DNA of 64,000 bases from Boesenbergia rotunda. Its lineage: Eukaryota > Streptophyta > Magnoliopsida > Zingiberales > Zingiberaceae. Below are positions 31,742-43,084 of this stretch, piece after piece. Every line of letters begins with the position of its first letter. The first letter of the stretch is position 1. The notes under the pieces are model-generated. The model was not told the DNA's origin. It was given only the letters and a program-made list of their open reading frames with translations, and made no database searches. The position numbers and the translations under genes are program-made. The stretch covers positions 1 to 64,000 of the forward strand of contig JAGFNQ010006404.1 of the NCBI GenBank assembly GCA_024364735.1, written 5' to 3'.

Positions 31742-33393
31742 TTATCTAATAATGAATATTGTTTTCAGTTTGGCTCCCCCTGGACTAAAGCCACGGTGAT
31801 GGTTAGGCAAGATGTGAATCTTGTCCTTGGGGATCCAATACTGATTTGATCCAGTTGGTTTGTTCAGGTATAGTTTAGGTACCCATGCCTGAATTTTACC
31901 TCTGGACTGATTCAGTACAGCAAAGTAAGATCTTTGTCGGGATTTGGTTCTATAGCCAAGTCCGGATCGATTTAGAACTGATTTCTGTTTTCCAAGGATC
32001 ATGTCAAGACCCTTGGAACCAGATGTAAATCGTTCTAAGGCTGATCTAAGATCCTTAACCTGAGTTTTCAGGGAGGAGTTCTCCTTTTCAAGTTTTTCAA
32101 CTTGAGTAGGAGTTCCTTCCTGAACCTTCTCGGTTAAGGGTTTAGAGTCAGCTCCCTCTTTCAGGAGTTTTACTTCCTGTCGGAGGGATTCGACTCGGAG
32201 TTTGGCTTTTGCCAAATCTCGGGAAAGAAATGAAATTAGTTCACCTAATTGACATCTATTGAAACCAGTTACCTTAATTTCGCCGTCTTCTGTAAAGGTC
32301 AGCTCGCCGTCGTCCTGTTCTGATTCTGACTCAGTCTCGACTTTTTCTGAGGCGGTCAAGGCTAGTAGGTTTGATTGGGGTGCTTCCTCTTCTTCTTCTG
32401 AGGAAGATTCGTCCCAGGTTGCTTGAAGCGCTTTCTTTCTTCTTGTCTTTTTGATTTCCTTTAAGTTTGGACATTCTGTCTTGTAGTGGCCTTCTTCTTG
32501 CACTCGTAGCAGGTTACGTTGGGCTTGTTTTTATCATTCGCGGGTTCAGCTGGTTCGTCCTTTCTTCGGTTGATTTTTCGTTTGTTGGTTCGGTTCTTCA
32601 GCTCCTTGTAGTAGCTTCGGGCTAGTCGGACCAGCTTAGTTTGATCTCCTTCTTCGTCTTCTGAGTCTGAGTCTGAGTTAGACTCGGGTTCAGGTTCAGG
32701 CTTCTTCTTTGTTGTCCTTCCAGTTTTACCTGCAACGAAAGCAATACCTTTCTCAACCATATTGGTGTTAGTTTGTTCGTGCAGTTCTAGTTCGAAAAAT
32801 AATTCATCTAATTTTATTTTTGAAAGATCCCTTGAGACCTTGTATGCATCTACCATAGATGCCCACAAGGTGTTTCTAGGGAAAGCGTTTAAGGCATACC
32901 TTATTAAGTCACGGTTTTCAATCTTGTGACCTATAGTGTGAAGACCGTTCATCAACTCTTGGATTCGTGCGTGGAGCTGTGCTGCTGTTTCGTTGTCGGC
33001 CATCTTAATGGTATAGAGTTTGTTCAAGAGCAGATCCCTCTTACTGATCCGAGTATCTGATGTCCCTTCGTGCAGCTCGATCAATTTTGCCCACAGCTCC
33101 TTGGCACTGTTGAAGGGGCCCACGCGGTTCAGCTCCTCTTTCGTCAATCCGCATTGAAGAGTCTGAGTTGCTTTAGCGTCGGCTTCTATTTTTCGTTTCA
33201 GACCGATGTCCCACTCTGTGTAGCTTTGAGGAAGTCCATCAGTATTTTTGGGTATCTCCAGTCCGGACTGGATGATGATCCACATGTCTACCTGAGTTTT
33301 CAGGTGGACCTCCATTCGACTTTTCCAGTAAGAAAAGTCTTCTCCACTGAAAAGTGGAGGTCTAGCGGTGCTAAATCCATCTTGCATGGACAT
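31742..33393 (-). pseudogene. gag: Gag of element B (one frame break in the zinc knuckle)
   Basis: Starts MSMQDGFSTARPPLFSGEDF and matches A's gag throughout. The frame breaks at the zinc knuckle (near 32490, in a short run of G on the coding strand), where the sequence has one base fewer than element A at 4399-4401. Coding then continues in another frame to 31742 with the acidic tract, coiled coil and C-terminus. Because the LTRs are young, the break could be a recent mutation or a sequence error. Confidence 0.9.
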
Positions 33394-33560
33394 TTAATCT
33401 GAGAAAGAAAACTAACAAAAAAAATATCCCAAGACTTGGTCTTGGATTAGTAGTGCGGGATATGAGGAATAAAATATTAAAAAGAATTCGAACGAGAAAA
33501 AGAAATAAAAATCCGAAAAAAAAATTCAAACTGGTGGTTGCACCAAGTTTGAACTTCCCC

Positions 33561-33572
33561 GCTCTGATACCA
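33561..33572 (-). other. Primer binding site, element B
   Basis: The minus strand reads TGGTATCAGAGC, two bases inside the 5' LTR. Confidence 0.9.
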
Positions 33573-33574
33573 CT

Positions 33575-34911
33575 TGTTGGATCGAGAAAACCGATAGAGG
33601 GGGGGTGAATATCGGAAATCGTTTTTCGGAAAACTTAGAGCAAGTACGCAGCGGAAATTAAAAATCACAACACAGAGACACAGTCGATTTTACTTGGTTT
33701 GGAGCCTGTGTCGACTCCTACTCCAAGGCCCACGGTCGTTGACCGTTTACTTTGGGCAATTCTATATTTGGCGCAAAAACAGTTTACAAATATTGAATAC
33801 AGAGTAAGTGCAGTAAACTTTAACAATTAAGAAAAAGATGCTCTTCTTTTACCGACGTCCGATTGTAGGTTAACTTTTTCGGAGCAGCGGGACGTCGTCG
33901 GCTCGAGTTGGGCAGTTTCCGGAGCAAGGCGCGAGAGCAGAAGAGCGTAGAAGCGTTGAACGAATTGATTGTCTGAAGCCTTGGTCGAGGGCCCTTTATA
34001 TAGGGCCTGGGGGCGCCCGGGACGTCGGGGGCGCCCCCCCACGTGGCCTTTGATCCGCCAAAGTCTCGGTCAGCGTCTGATCCCTTTATCTTCGGGATTA
34101 GCTTTGACCGGGGCGCCCGGAGCGCTCGGGGCACCCGGATTGACTGGGTCAAAGTCTTATCTTCTGGCTTCGAAGAGAGCTGCTTCGGCAGTTGGTGCTG
34201 GGGGCGCCCGGAGCGCAGGGGGCGCCCGGGAGTTGTACTGTTTGAAGCTGCTTTTTACTTGTGTGTTTTGTGTTCACCTTGGGGGCGCCCGGGACACTCC
34301 GGGCGCCCTGGTCAGCTGTTGTCTCACTCCTTTGAGGCTCTCTGAGCTGCAGACACTCGTTCCTTCGGTCCTGCATCCAGGGTTAGTCCAAAACACAATA
34401 AGACATTAAGTGGTTAATTTATACAGCCTTAGCTGTCTTGGTTCTGTCTTTGGGTCTCCATAATGGAACCCTAGGTCGAACCGACGCCTACTGTTCCCTC
34501 TCGACGGGGAACGCGTCCTCACCGACTCCTCTCAGGAGAATGTACCTGATGCCAACCGTTCCTCTGGTTGGACTTTTGCCTGACGGTCCTTTGTCAGGTC
34601 TTGGATGCCGAGATGTCCTTCACTCGGTGCCTAGCATTCCTTCGCTAGGGCTTTAGTCCCAGGCTGTCCTTCGCCTGGCGCCTAGTAGTCCTTCGCTAGG
34701 GCTTTTGACTCTGGCAGTCCTTCGCCAGTGCCTAGCAGTCCTTCGCTAGGGCATTTTACCCTGGCATTCCTTCGCCAGTGCCTAGTAGTCCTTCGCTAGG
34801 ACTTTTCCTGCACACTAGAGTAACTTGTTAGAAAACAAGTAAGACTTAACTTTTGACCTCTGTTGCCATTATCAAAACACAGGTTTGACTTGGGTGCATT
34901 CTGCACCAACA
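33575..34911 (-). repeat. Element B 5' LTR (1337 bp)
   Basis: Same boundaries and layout as the copy at 25268-26624. It is followed on the plus side by the target duplication GTTTG and then by the interrupted pol of C. Confidence 0.95.
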
Positions 34912-35552
34912 GTTTGCTATACCTAACTGCTAGTCGACCGGATATTCTATTTGCTGTGGGTATGTGCGCTAGGTATCAAGTTTGTGTCAAGGAATCTCAT
35001 TTAATTGTTGTTAAGCGAATTTTGAGATATCTCAAGGGCACAATTGGTGTAGATCTTTGGTACCCCCGTACCGAATCTTTTGATTTGATTGGCTATACGG
35101 ATTCCGACTACGCTGGATGTAAGTTGGACCGGAAAAGCACAAGTGGGGGTTGCCAATTCTTAGGTTCGTCCTTAGTAAGTTGGTCAAGTCGGAAACAACA
35201 TTGCGTTGCTCTCTCTACGACTGAGGCAGAATATATCACCATGGGAGAGAGTGTATCACAGTTGTTGTGGATGATACATACTTTAGAGGACTATGGATTA
35301 AGTTACAAGGGTGTGCAAGTGTTATGTGATAACATTAGCATAATCAATCTAACCAAAAATCCAGTCCATCACTCTAAGACCAAGCACATTGAGGTGCGTC
35401 ACCACTTCATTAGAGATCATGTAGCTAGGGGAGATATTGTACTCTCACATGTAGAGTCCAAGTCAAACCTAGCTGACATCTTCACTAAACCACTCCCCGA
35501 AAATGAGTTTAGTTTCTTAAGACGGGAGTTGGGAATGTGTCGCGCTTCATGA
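34912..35552 (+). pseudogene. pol: Pol of element C, part 3: RNase H
   Basis: Resumes at the B target duplication with SLLYLTASRPDILFAVGMC and runs through the RNase H domain: YTDSDYAGCKLDRKSTSG, STTEAEYITMGE, CDNISIINL, HFIRDHVARG, DIFTKPLPENEF, and the C-terminal end RELGMCRAS. The acidic catalytic residues and the histidine are in place and no stop occurs in this part. It is the end of the interrupted C polyprotein. Confidence 0.93.
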
Positions 35553-36094
35553 TTTTCAAATTGTAATCAAACCCTTCATGATTATTTCGAAATTGTTGGG
35601 AAACAATTTGGGTAACTTTGGGGACATCTCACACAAACTATAAGGTTTACCAAAACATTTTTGTTTGCTAGAAATGGGGTGAGATGTTAGGATCAACTCA
35701 ATTTCTCAAAATGTCAATGCATCCCTTGAGAAGTTAAGTTGACGAGATAATGATCACGGTGGTGACCAAGTATGGCGAAAACCAATGCATAACATATGTG
35801 TATTTGGCTCCATGATCATACTTGGACATTCCAATCAAGGCAACTTGATTGGAAACTTGAATTTGGAACCAAAACTTGATTGAATTTGCTTGAATGATTG
35901 TTGATTGAGTTTGACTCCATGTAGATGGATCAAAGTGATTTTGAACTTATAAGGACCTTTGATCCTTGTTCAGGGATCAAGTTTAGTCATGAGATCTTGT
36001 CCAAGTTCGATAAACTTCACCAGATTTCCTTGGAAAGCTTCAGAAATTCTGAAACTGAACATTTTAGTTCGTATCAGGAAATATCAGGAACCCT
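35553..36094 (+). other. Element C pol-ORF3 spacer
   Basis: No gene is seen. An inverted repeat with 9-bp arms ACATCTCAC/GTGAGATGT at 35634-35687 is the C version of the stem found in A, B, D and E. The rest is plain AT-rich sequence. Confidence 0.6.
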
Positions 36095-36495
36095 GATCGG
36101 TCACCGGACCGATCAGGCATAGGACTGATCGGACCCCGGACCGATCTAGCTCCTTTCTGTGGTGATCGGTCCACAGACCGATCAGTGAGGCAAGCCGTGA
36201 CCTTCCAAAAATTTTGACTAAGTATACTGAGCTAGCCTGGATCGGTCCCCAGACCGATCTGGCACCCTGCTGAGACCGATCCACGGACCGATCAGGGGGT
36301 TCACAGTAAGCCGACCGAGCCTACTGATCTCTCCCTGATCGATCAGCCGAACGATCAGGAGCACGCCTGATCGGTCACCCGACTGATCAGGCCCGGATCA
36401 GTCCGATCAGGCTAGAGCCTGATCGGTCTGGGCGCAATCAGATCGAACGGTGATGCGTTCAGACGCATTAAATTCTGGTTGGTGGACCGATCCAC
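36095..36495. promoter_or_regulatory. GATCGGTC..GACCGATC palindrome array ahead of ORF3 (element C)
   Basis: About eight inverted repeats (for example GATCGGTCACCGGACCGATC, GATCGGTCCACAGACCGATC) of the same kind that fill the C LTR at 12350-12865. They stand 0.3-0.7 kb upstream of the ORF3 ATG, followed by a CT-rich leader-like stretch. No clear TATA box is visible. A promoter role is inferred from the parallel with A and E. Confidence 0.6.
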
Positions 36496-36755
36496 CAACT
36501 GATTAACTCCTCCCAAAACCCTTCACTCTCGAACCCTAGCGCCGAAACCTCCCATTCTCGCCACCCTTGCTTCGTGCGAGAGCTTTCTAGTGCCTTTCTC
36601 TTCCTCCTTTCCGTGCGTACGAGTTCTTCCGAAAGGTTCTGCGGGCATCTCCCTGTTCTCTGCAAGTTCTCGGTTTGCTCCAATCTTCTGCGTTTCTGTC
36701 TTGCACCGAGTCTCTCTCTGCGCAAGCTTGTTCTTTCGATCTAAGAATCTCTTCA

Positions 36756-38330
36756 ATGGCACCTAAGTAAGTTTTTGGTTTTGATTTTCTTGTAAATCAG
36801 TTCATGAAACTATGTTTTGGAGCTAACCATGTTTTTGGTCTTGTTCTTGCTGTTGTGCCGTGACCCCTGTGTATTTGCCGTGACCCTACCTTCTCACCAA
36901 ATGATCAAATCGAATCTTTCATTTGTTCTATTTTTCATCTTGATTTAATGTCTATCTTATGATTGGGTCTTATCTATGATGATCAATTCTTCAACTTGTG
37001 GTTCAACCTATGGTCATCAACTCTTGTACGTGTGATTCAATCTATGTCCATCCTGTTCAAATTGATTAAATCATATGTATGACCAATTCAAACCTTTTAG
37101 AAAGTCTTCCAAGGGCAAAGAGGCTACAGAGGGCAGCTCCAAAGGGAAAACCCCCTCTTCCTCTACCCCTTCCAAGAGGCCACAGCCCTCTTCGAGCTCT
37201 AGATTTCCAAACGCCGCCTGTGAGCAGTCCTTTCAATCAAGGACCTTCAAAATGCTACCCTGCCGATCCATAGATGTTCCTTTCCTGACTGAGTACTGTC
37301 CATCGATCATGGAGATCGTTACTTTTTACAATCTTGGGTTCCTCCTCTCCTTAGAGCGAACCATCAACTATGACCTAGTCTTGGAATTTTACAATAACCT
37401 TCAGCAGGGTCCTCAAGGTGGTTTCGAGTTCACTACTCGAGTCGCCAAAAAGACTCTCAATTTTTCTTATGACATACTTGCCGATTTTCTGGGTGGTCGT
37501 CGATCACCAAACATGTATTCGATCTATCCCGAGCTTCCTAATCCTCTACTAGCACCATTTGCAGATGTTACCCCTGATTCTATCCATCAGTATTCTTTGG
37601 TCATCCCCACCCAGACGGTCTTGATGAGCTTGGCCCTGACTTTCCTACCTTTGCTGCACTCCGTCTTTCTCCCACTAACTACATATTATTCAAGATCATC
37701 ACGAATTGTATCCTCCCAATCACCTCCAAACCTTTAGCTGAGATTAGACCTTATCACTGCCTGATGCTCTACGGCATGCACCGCCGTTTGGACTTTGATA
37801 TCATGGAGAGCATCTTCCAGTCCATCTTGTCTTATCGAGAGCCCAGCCGCCGCACCGTCTACATGCCTTTTGGTCACGTCATCACCGACTGGCTCATGTC
37901 GGTTGGTGTAGATGTCACCAAGGGCCGGACGATGCCGATGGTACGACAGGATTGCCGACTTGGCCGGCGAGCATTCGCCAAGTCTGGCATCATTATTCGG
38001 GGGCCCGATCGGATGTTGATTTGGAAAGATGGTAGGGTCCTTGGTGAGTTACCTAGGGGAGGTCCACAGGTTCAGGCGCCAGCCGCTGCTGATGATGATG
38101 ACTATGACGAGTCGAATCCAGATCTGCGCTGGCAGATCTCAGAGCTGGATCAGACACTACAGGAGTTTATACAGTTAGGGGCGACAGATCGCGAGGAGTA
38201 TCGGTCAGGATTTCGCTCACTTGATTCCCGACTGACCAGGATCGAGACTGAGGTCTCGGGGACCCGTACCCTCCAGCAGACATGGTATGATGAGTGGCAC
38301 AGCCACACATTCCCAGGAGGTGTACCTTGA
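36756..38330 (+). pseudogene. ORF3 of element C, spliced, one frame break
   Basis: Proposed exon 1 is 36756-36766 (ATG GCA CCT AA), intron 36767-37100 (GTAAGT..TTTTAG), exon 2 from 37101. The joined start is MAPKKSSKGKEATEG, with a Lys/Ser-rich region. EFYNNLQQ, ADFLGG and then CLMLYGMHRRLDFD with the PFGHVITDW segment parallel ORF3 of A and E, as do the later acidic DDDDYDES stretch and coiled coil. The frame breaks near 37600-37630, and the second half runs 37764-38330 in another frame. The family is far from A/E in sequence, so the shared exon layout is informative. Confidence 0.65.
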
Positions 38331-39011
38331 TCGAGTACTGCACCAGGGTCCCTTGCTCCTACTGATACCACGATGGATGATCTCGTGGACCATGACGACC
38401 CTCCTGCTGATGTTTAAGCTTGGATGTCTCTTACCTTTCCTTGTGGATCACTTGTATGACTCTTGGGCTGTATGCCCTGTGACTTGACTATTGTGGCCTT
38501 GTGCCACACGTATCTTGCTACTTGTTTTATGCTTTGACTTGTCTGACCTTGAATTACATGCTTATCTACTCTTAGTATGCTTATTGTTGATGTCATGTTG
38601 TTTATATGACTATATTCTGCATGTTTGCTACATTGTCATGTTCATGCTTATAATGCCATGTCTACTTGATATATATGACTGTTCTGGCTTGCTTTGTGAG
38701 TTGTTACTTCGTGTTCATATGATGCTTGTGATTGTTATACCTTGCTCTATATTTTTCACATGTGGTCATATGGTTATCCAAAAATCATTCCTATCCTTGT
38801 TGATTTGAGATACCCCTAGGGTTGAGGGGGAGTATGGTTAAAACTTAACAGCCCGTCTAGACCCTTTTTGGTGTTTGACAAAGGGGGAGAGTGTGGATTG
38901 TTTAAGTTTAGAATGATCATGTTGTAGGGGGAGGATCTGGATTCCCCTATGATTCTAAAGTTGAGCTATTGATTGAGAATCCCTAAACTTAAAATCGGAT
39001 TGTCAAACAAC
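38331..39011 (+). other. Element C 3' noncoding tail
   Basis: No supported gene. The Leu/Cys-rich frame at 38491-38808 lies in T-rich sequence. The second PPT-like tract CAAAGGGGGAGAG is at 38879-38891. Confidence 0.5.
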
Positions 39012-39024
39012 AAAAAGGGGGAGA
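39012..39024 (+). other. Polypurine tract of element C
   Basis: AAAAAGGGGGAGA immediately before TTGTTGATGCAG. Confidence 0.85.
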
Positions 39025-39025
39025 T

Positions 39026-41091
39026 TGTTGATGCAGTCTGACCCTGATTATTGTTTTGGTGTTGACATCGATTTTAGTTTAGGTGGATGATTATGATTAA
39101 GTCCTGGTCGGGGATCAGGCATGGTATGGAAAATCCTAGTCTGGGAGGCTAGGTGTTGGAAAATCCTAACCTGGAGGGTTAGGTGTTGGAAAATCCTAGT
39201 CTGGGAGGCTAGGTGTTGGAAAAGTCCTAATTTGGAAGGGTTGGGTGAAAAGTCCTAGCTTGGAGGGCTAGGTGAAAAGTCCTAACTTGGAGGGTTAGGT
39301 GCAAATTCCCATCCCGGAGAATTAGGTGAAAAAGTCCTGGCTTGGAGGGTCAGGTGCCTAGCTTGGAGGGCTAGGTTGGATGATGTTCTAACTCGAAAGG
39401 GTTGGGTGAAAAGTCCTAGCTTGGAGGGATAGGTGAAAAGTCCTAACTTGGAGGGCTAGGTGAAAAGTCCTAACTTGGAGGGTTAGGTGCAAATTCCCAA
39501 CTTGGAGGGTTAGATGGAAAAATCCTTAGCTTGGAGGGCTAAGGTGGATGAATTCCTAGCTTGGAGGGCTAGGTTTGAGTCTCTGGATCGGTTTGGTGAC
39601 CGATCAGGGACATTGGCACGCTGCTCCTTCATGGATCGGTCTGGTGACCGATCCAGCGATGTCTGATCGGACTGGTAACCGATCAGGGAGCACACAATGA
39701 GGTTGGGAACCTACTGTGGGGCTCCTGATCGGATCGGTGACCGATCAGGGAGCAGGCTGCTTCCTCACTGCCTTGCTCCTGATCGGTCTGGTGACCGATC
39801 AGGGAGCGGACAGTGAGTGAGTTCCCTTGCTGATCAAAGTCCTGGGTCGGTCCGGTGACCGATCAGGGATCTTGGATCTGATTAATAATTCCCTGTTCAT
39901 CTATCCTGATCGGTCTGAGTGACCGATCAGGCTTCACTCTGATCGGTCGGGTGACCGATCAGGCGTGTATAGCCGCGATAGCTGGGAATCCCAGCGAAGC
40001 AGTAGATCGGTCTGGTGATCGACCCACAAGCCCTGGATCGGTCCGGTGACCGATCACTTTAATTCAAATTGCATTGTCAGACGCGGTCAGAACGTCTGAT
40101 CATATCCGATTCGCTGCCGTTTGCTTCTGATATTTTATTTACTGTCTGATTTGCTGCTCTAACAGTCTGATTAAGCTGCAGGTGACAGGGGAGGATTCAA
40201 ACACTCAAGGAGAGGTCAAAGGAGGCTTTCCTTGGAGCAGGTTTGTCCGATTCTCCGTTTCAGGTTGCAACGGCCGAGCTGCAGACTGGAGCCGAAACTG
40301 GGGCTTAGCTGAGGGGATCTCAGGAAGACCAGAGAGGGCTCAGTGGTAGCTGGCGTTGGCAGCGTGGTAGCTGGAGGCTATGGAGGATGTTGTCACCTGG
40401 TGCTGTGTGGAGAATCAAAAGTGCGGAAGTTGGCTTCGTGGAAGCAGAGTTTGAGTGTTCTGGAACTAATCTTCTTGCTGCGCCTTGAGTTCTCCATTAC
40501 GAGCTTGCTGTGTTCTTGAAGCTTCATCACTTTGAGCAAGCTACTAATTTTGTGAAGCAACCAACTCTTACGTAAGTGCTGGGAGGAAAGAGCAAGGAGC
40601 TTGGAGTCCGACAGTGGGAAGACACGAAGAGGGGTTCTTGCGTGAGATCGTCACTGGGTGGAGCTCAGGGAAGCTTGCTGTGTTCTTGTCCTTGCTGAGT
40701 GCTTGAGTAATATCCTTCCTGTTGTTTCATTGAGCTTAAACATTTATTTGTTATTGAAACGCTGTGGAGAGGTTTCTCCACCAAGAAGGAGGTTGCGTTA
40801 TATCCGGTGAACACCAGGGCTTGATCTGCCGACGATCAAGGGATCGCCCACCTTAAGGGCACGCCAAGGAGTAGGGGCAAGTTATCCCCCAACCTTGCAA
40901 ACCCTCTTGTTAGCGATCTTGGTAGCTGTCTTTGTTTGTCTTCACTTTTGTTTTAGTTTACTGCACTGCTCGTTTCATTTTGCTTCTTCCGCTGTGCTAC
41001 TGATAAGTTGAGTGCAGATAACTGGTTAAGTGCCAAGAAAAATAGATTGGCTATATTCACCCCCCCCCTCTCTAGCCATCCGTTTCCAACA
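39026..41091 (+). repeat. Element C 3' LTR (2066 bp)
   Basis: Matches 11821-13892 over its whole length, with more substitutions than the LTR pairs of B and D show. It ends TTTCCAACA, followed by TACTA and then the rest of the E LTR. Confidence 0.92.
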
Positions 41092-42305
41092 TACTAGGCA
41101 CCTGGCGAAGGAATGCCAGGATATAAAGACCTAGCGAAGGACCACTGGGCACCTAGCGAAAGGCTGCTAGGAGACGAAGACCTAGCGAATGACTGCTAGG
41201 CACCAGGCGAAGGACAGCTTGGTACTGAAGACCTGGTGAAGGACAGCTAGGCACCTGGCGAAGGACTGCTGGCCAAAAGTCCAACCGGAGGAGTCGGTTG
41301 GCATCAGGTAAATTCTCCCGAGAGGAGTAGGTGAGGATGCGTTCCCCGTCGAGGGAACAGTAGGCGTCGGTTCGACCTAGGGCTCCATTTTGGAGACCCA
41401 AAGTCAGAACCAAGACAGCTAAGGCTGTATAAAACTAACATATTATTGCTCTGTGTTATTTTGGACTAACCCTGGATGCAGGACCGAAGGAACGAGTGTC
41501 TGCAGCTCAGAGAGCCTCAAAGGAGTGAGACAACAGCTGACCAGGGCGCCCGGAGTGTCCCGGGCGCCCCCAAGGTGAATACAAAAAGAAGTGGAGCAAA
41601 TGTACGCTTCGACTGCTCATGGGCGGGGCACCCCCATGCTCCCGGACGCCCCCATGCTCCCAGGCGCCCCGGATGGTCCGGGCGCCCCGAGCTCAAGCTA
41701 ACGAAGCGGATAAGAGGCAAGCCAGCGAGAAGCCAACGGATAAAAGTCAACCTGGGCGCCCCCAGCGTCCCGGGCGCCCCCGTCAAAGTCTGATCCCGAG
41801 TTTGAAGGGATCAGAGCTGACCGAGAGGAGCTCGGATCAGATGACACGTGGGGGCGCCCCCAACGTTCCGGGCGCCCCCAGGGGCTATAAAAAGGCCCTC
41901 GACCCCAAGGCTTCAAAACAACAATTCTTCAAATGCATTCACGCTCTTCTGCTCCAGCACTCTGTCCCGGACACCTCCCGACTCGAGATACAAGGGCTGA
42001 CGACGTCCCTCTGCTTCGAAAATACGATCTACTCCGGACGTCGGTAACAAAGAGCGACTTTCTTTTAGTTTACTGTACTAATCTTATAATCTGTTTCTGT
42101 AAACTTTTTGCGCATATAGAATTGTCCGCAGTAAATGGTCAACGACCGTGGGCCTTGGAGTAGGAGCCAACCGCGACTCCGAACCAAGTAAAATCTTGGT
42201 GTTCGCGTGTGTTTTACTTTAATTATTTTCGCTGCTAATTCTCTTTTACGAATCCGAACGTTTTACGATATTCACCCCCCCTCTATCGTTTCGCTCGATC
42301 CAACA
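41092..42305 (+). repeat. Element E 3' LTR, right part
   Basis: Continues the LTR interrupted at 11820: hairpins CCTAGC/GCTAGG, CCTGGC/GCCAGG, CCAACCG/CGGTTGG and GTTCCC/GGGAAC (41096-41370), GGGCGCC palindromes (41540-41880), TATA box TATAAAAA at 41886-41893, and the end CGATCCAACA at 42305. Confidence 0.88.
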
Positions 42306-42539
42306 CTTAGGAACGGAGGAAGTCGTGCGTAAGACGCAGTAGATGAGAAAGATTGCATGGGGAAGTAATACGATGGGCTCGGTGCATCCAAGGGATACAG
42401 AAGCTACGGAAGAGTACATCCGTGGAGCGATAAGGACATGCGCAACGTCCAAGGGATGAGAAGCCAGAAGGAAGGATGCTCGAGGAGCGAAAGGCCGGAG
42501 TCGGGCTCCCGAGCACTTGAGCGCCCATGTGCATATAGG

Positions 42540-43045
42540 CGGCACCCGAGAGATTATTTTATCAACAAAGCTAGTCGTTTGCGATCATTACGCTGTGTAT
42601 AACTCTTAGGCCACATGTCAGATGCCTTGGAGCACTCGGGTGCCCCAGTACTGCCACGTCAGTAAATGGATAAGTTTGTTCAGGGCTATAAATAGACCTC
42701 TAGAGCTCAATTTCAATTCACTCATTCATCTCAAGCATTCGCAAACAAGTTCTATATAGTTTTCATTTCCTTTTCTGAGTTTTTTCTTGTGTAAGAGTTT
42801 TTTCTTGTGTAAGAGACTTTTCCGCCCGAAAGAGTTTATTTAGGAGATACGAGCTATATTCTGCCTTGGATTAGCAACTTCCCTGTTTGCAAACCAAGTA
42901 AAATTCTGACTGCCTCTTTCTTTTAAGTTTGCTATATTTTTAATGTTATTTATTATTTGCGTTAACTAATAAACATCTTTGTTTAAGACGAAACAAAAGA
43001 TAGAGTTTTCTATTTTCAGGGGTAATTCATCCCTCTCTTGCCAAC
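42540..43045 (+). repeat. LTR-like promoter fragment, unknown element
   Basis: CTATAAATAGACC at about 42687 (TATA type), a leader with a duplicated TTTTTTCTTGTGTAAGAG (about 42780-42818), then a T-rich stretch ending in TTTTCAGGGGTAATTCATCCCTC. The layout looks like the U3-R-U5 of an LTR but I found no partner copy. Bases 42306-42540 show no gene. Confidence 0.35.
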
Positions 43046-43084
43046 CTTTGATCATCGTCAGATGGGTCCATCATACCTACTTAC

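Larger units (their letters stand above)
25268..34911 (-). mobile_element. Element B: Sirevirus-like Copia element with gag and pol, no ORF3
   Basis: In minus orientation: 5' LTR (34911-33575), PBS (33572-33561), gag (33393-31742), conserved block, pol (31077-27977), noncoding tail, PPT, 3' LTR (26624-25268). A perfect 5-bp target duplication GTTTG lies at 25263-25267 and 34912-34916, and the pol frame of C continues across it. The two LTRs show about twenty substitutions by eye in 1.34 kb, so this is a young insertion. Gag and pol each have one single-base frame break. Confidence 0.95.
11821..41091 (+). mobile_element. Element C: Sirevirus-like Copia element with gag, pol and ORF3 (decayed, interrupted twice)
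   Basis: 5' LTR 11821-13892, PBS, gag 13951-15662, pol in three pieces (15666-16240, 23353-25267, 34912-35552), a promoter-like array, ORF3 (36756-38330), PPT and 3' LTR 39026-41091. It inserted in the 3' LTR of E. The flanks are TGTTA (11816-11820) and TACTA (41092-41096), which look like a diverged 5-bp duplication of TGCTA, the base pattern found at this spot in other E-type LTR units. Elements D and B later landed in its pol. Several stops and frame breaks show it is inactive. Confidence 0.88.
6893..42305 (+). mobile_element. Element E: Sirevirus-like Copia element without pol, host of the nest
   Basis: In plus orientation: gag fragment (6893-7562), conserved block, internal promoter array, ORF3 (8768-10017), repeat-rich tail, PPT (11577-11589) and a 3' LTR split into 11591-11820 and 41092-42305 by element C. 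Its 5' part, beyond the insertion site of A, is outside the window. It belongs to the same gag+ORF3 subfamily as A. It is the oldest layer of the nest because both A and C interrupt it. Confidence 0.85.

Noticed and set aside
42246..42545. Minus-strand ORFs at the right edge of element E
   Set aside because: Span the LTR end and unrelated flank; no pattern recognised.
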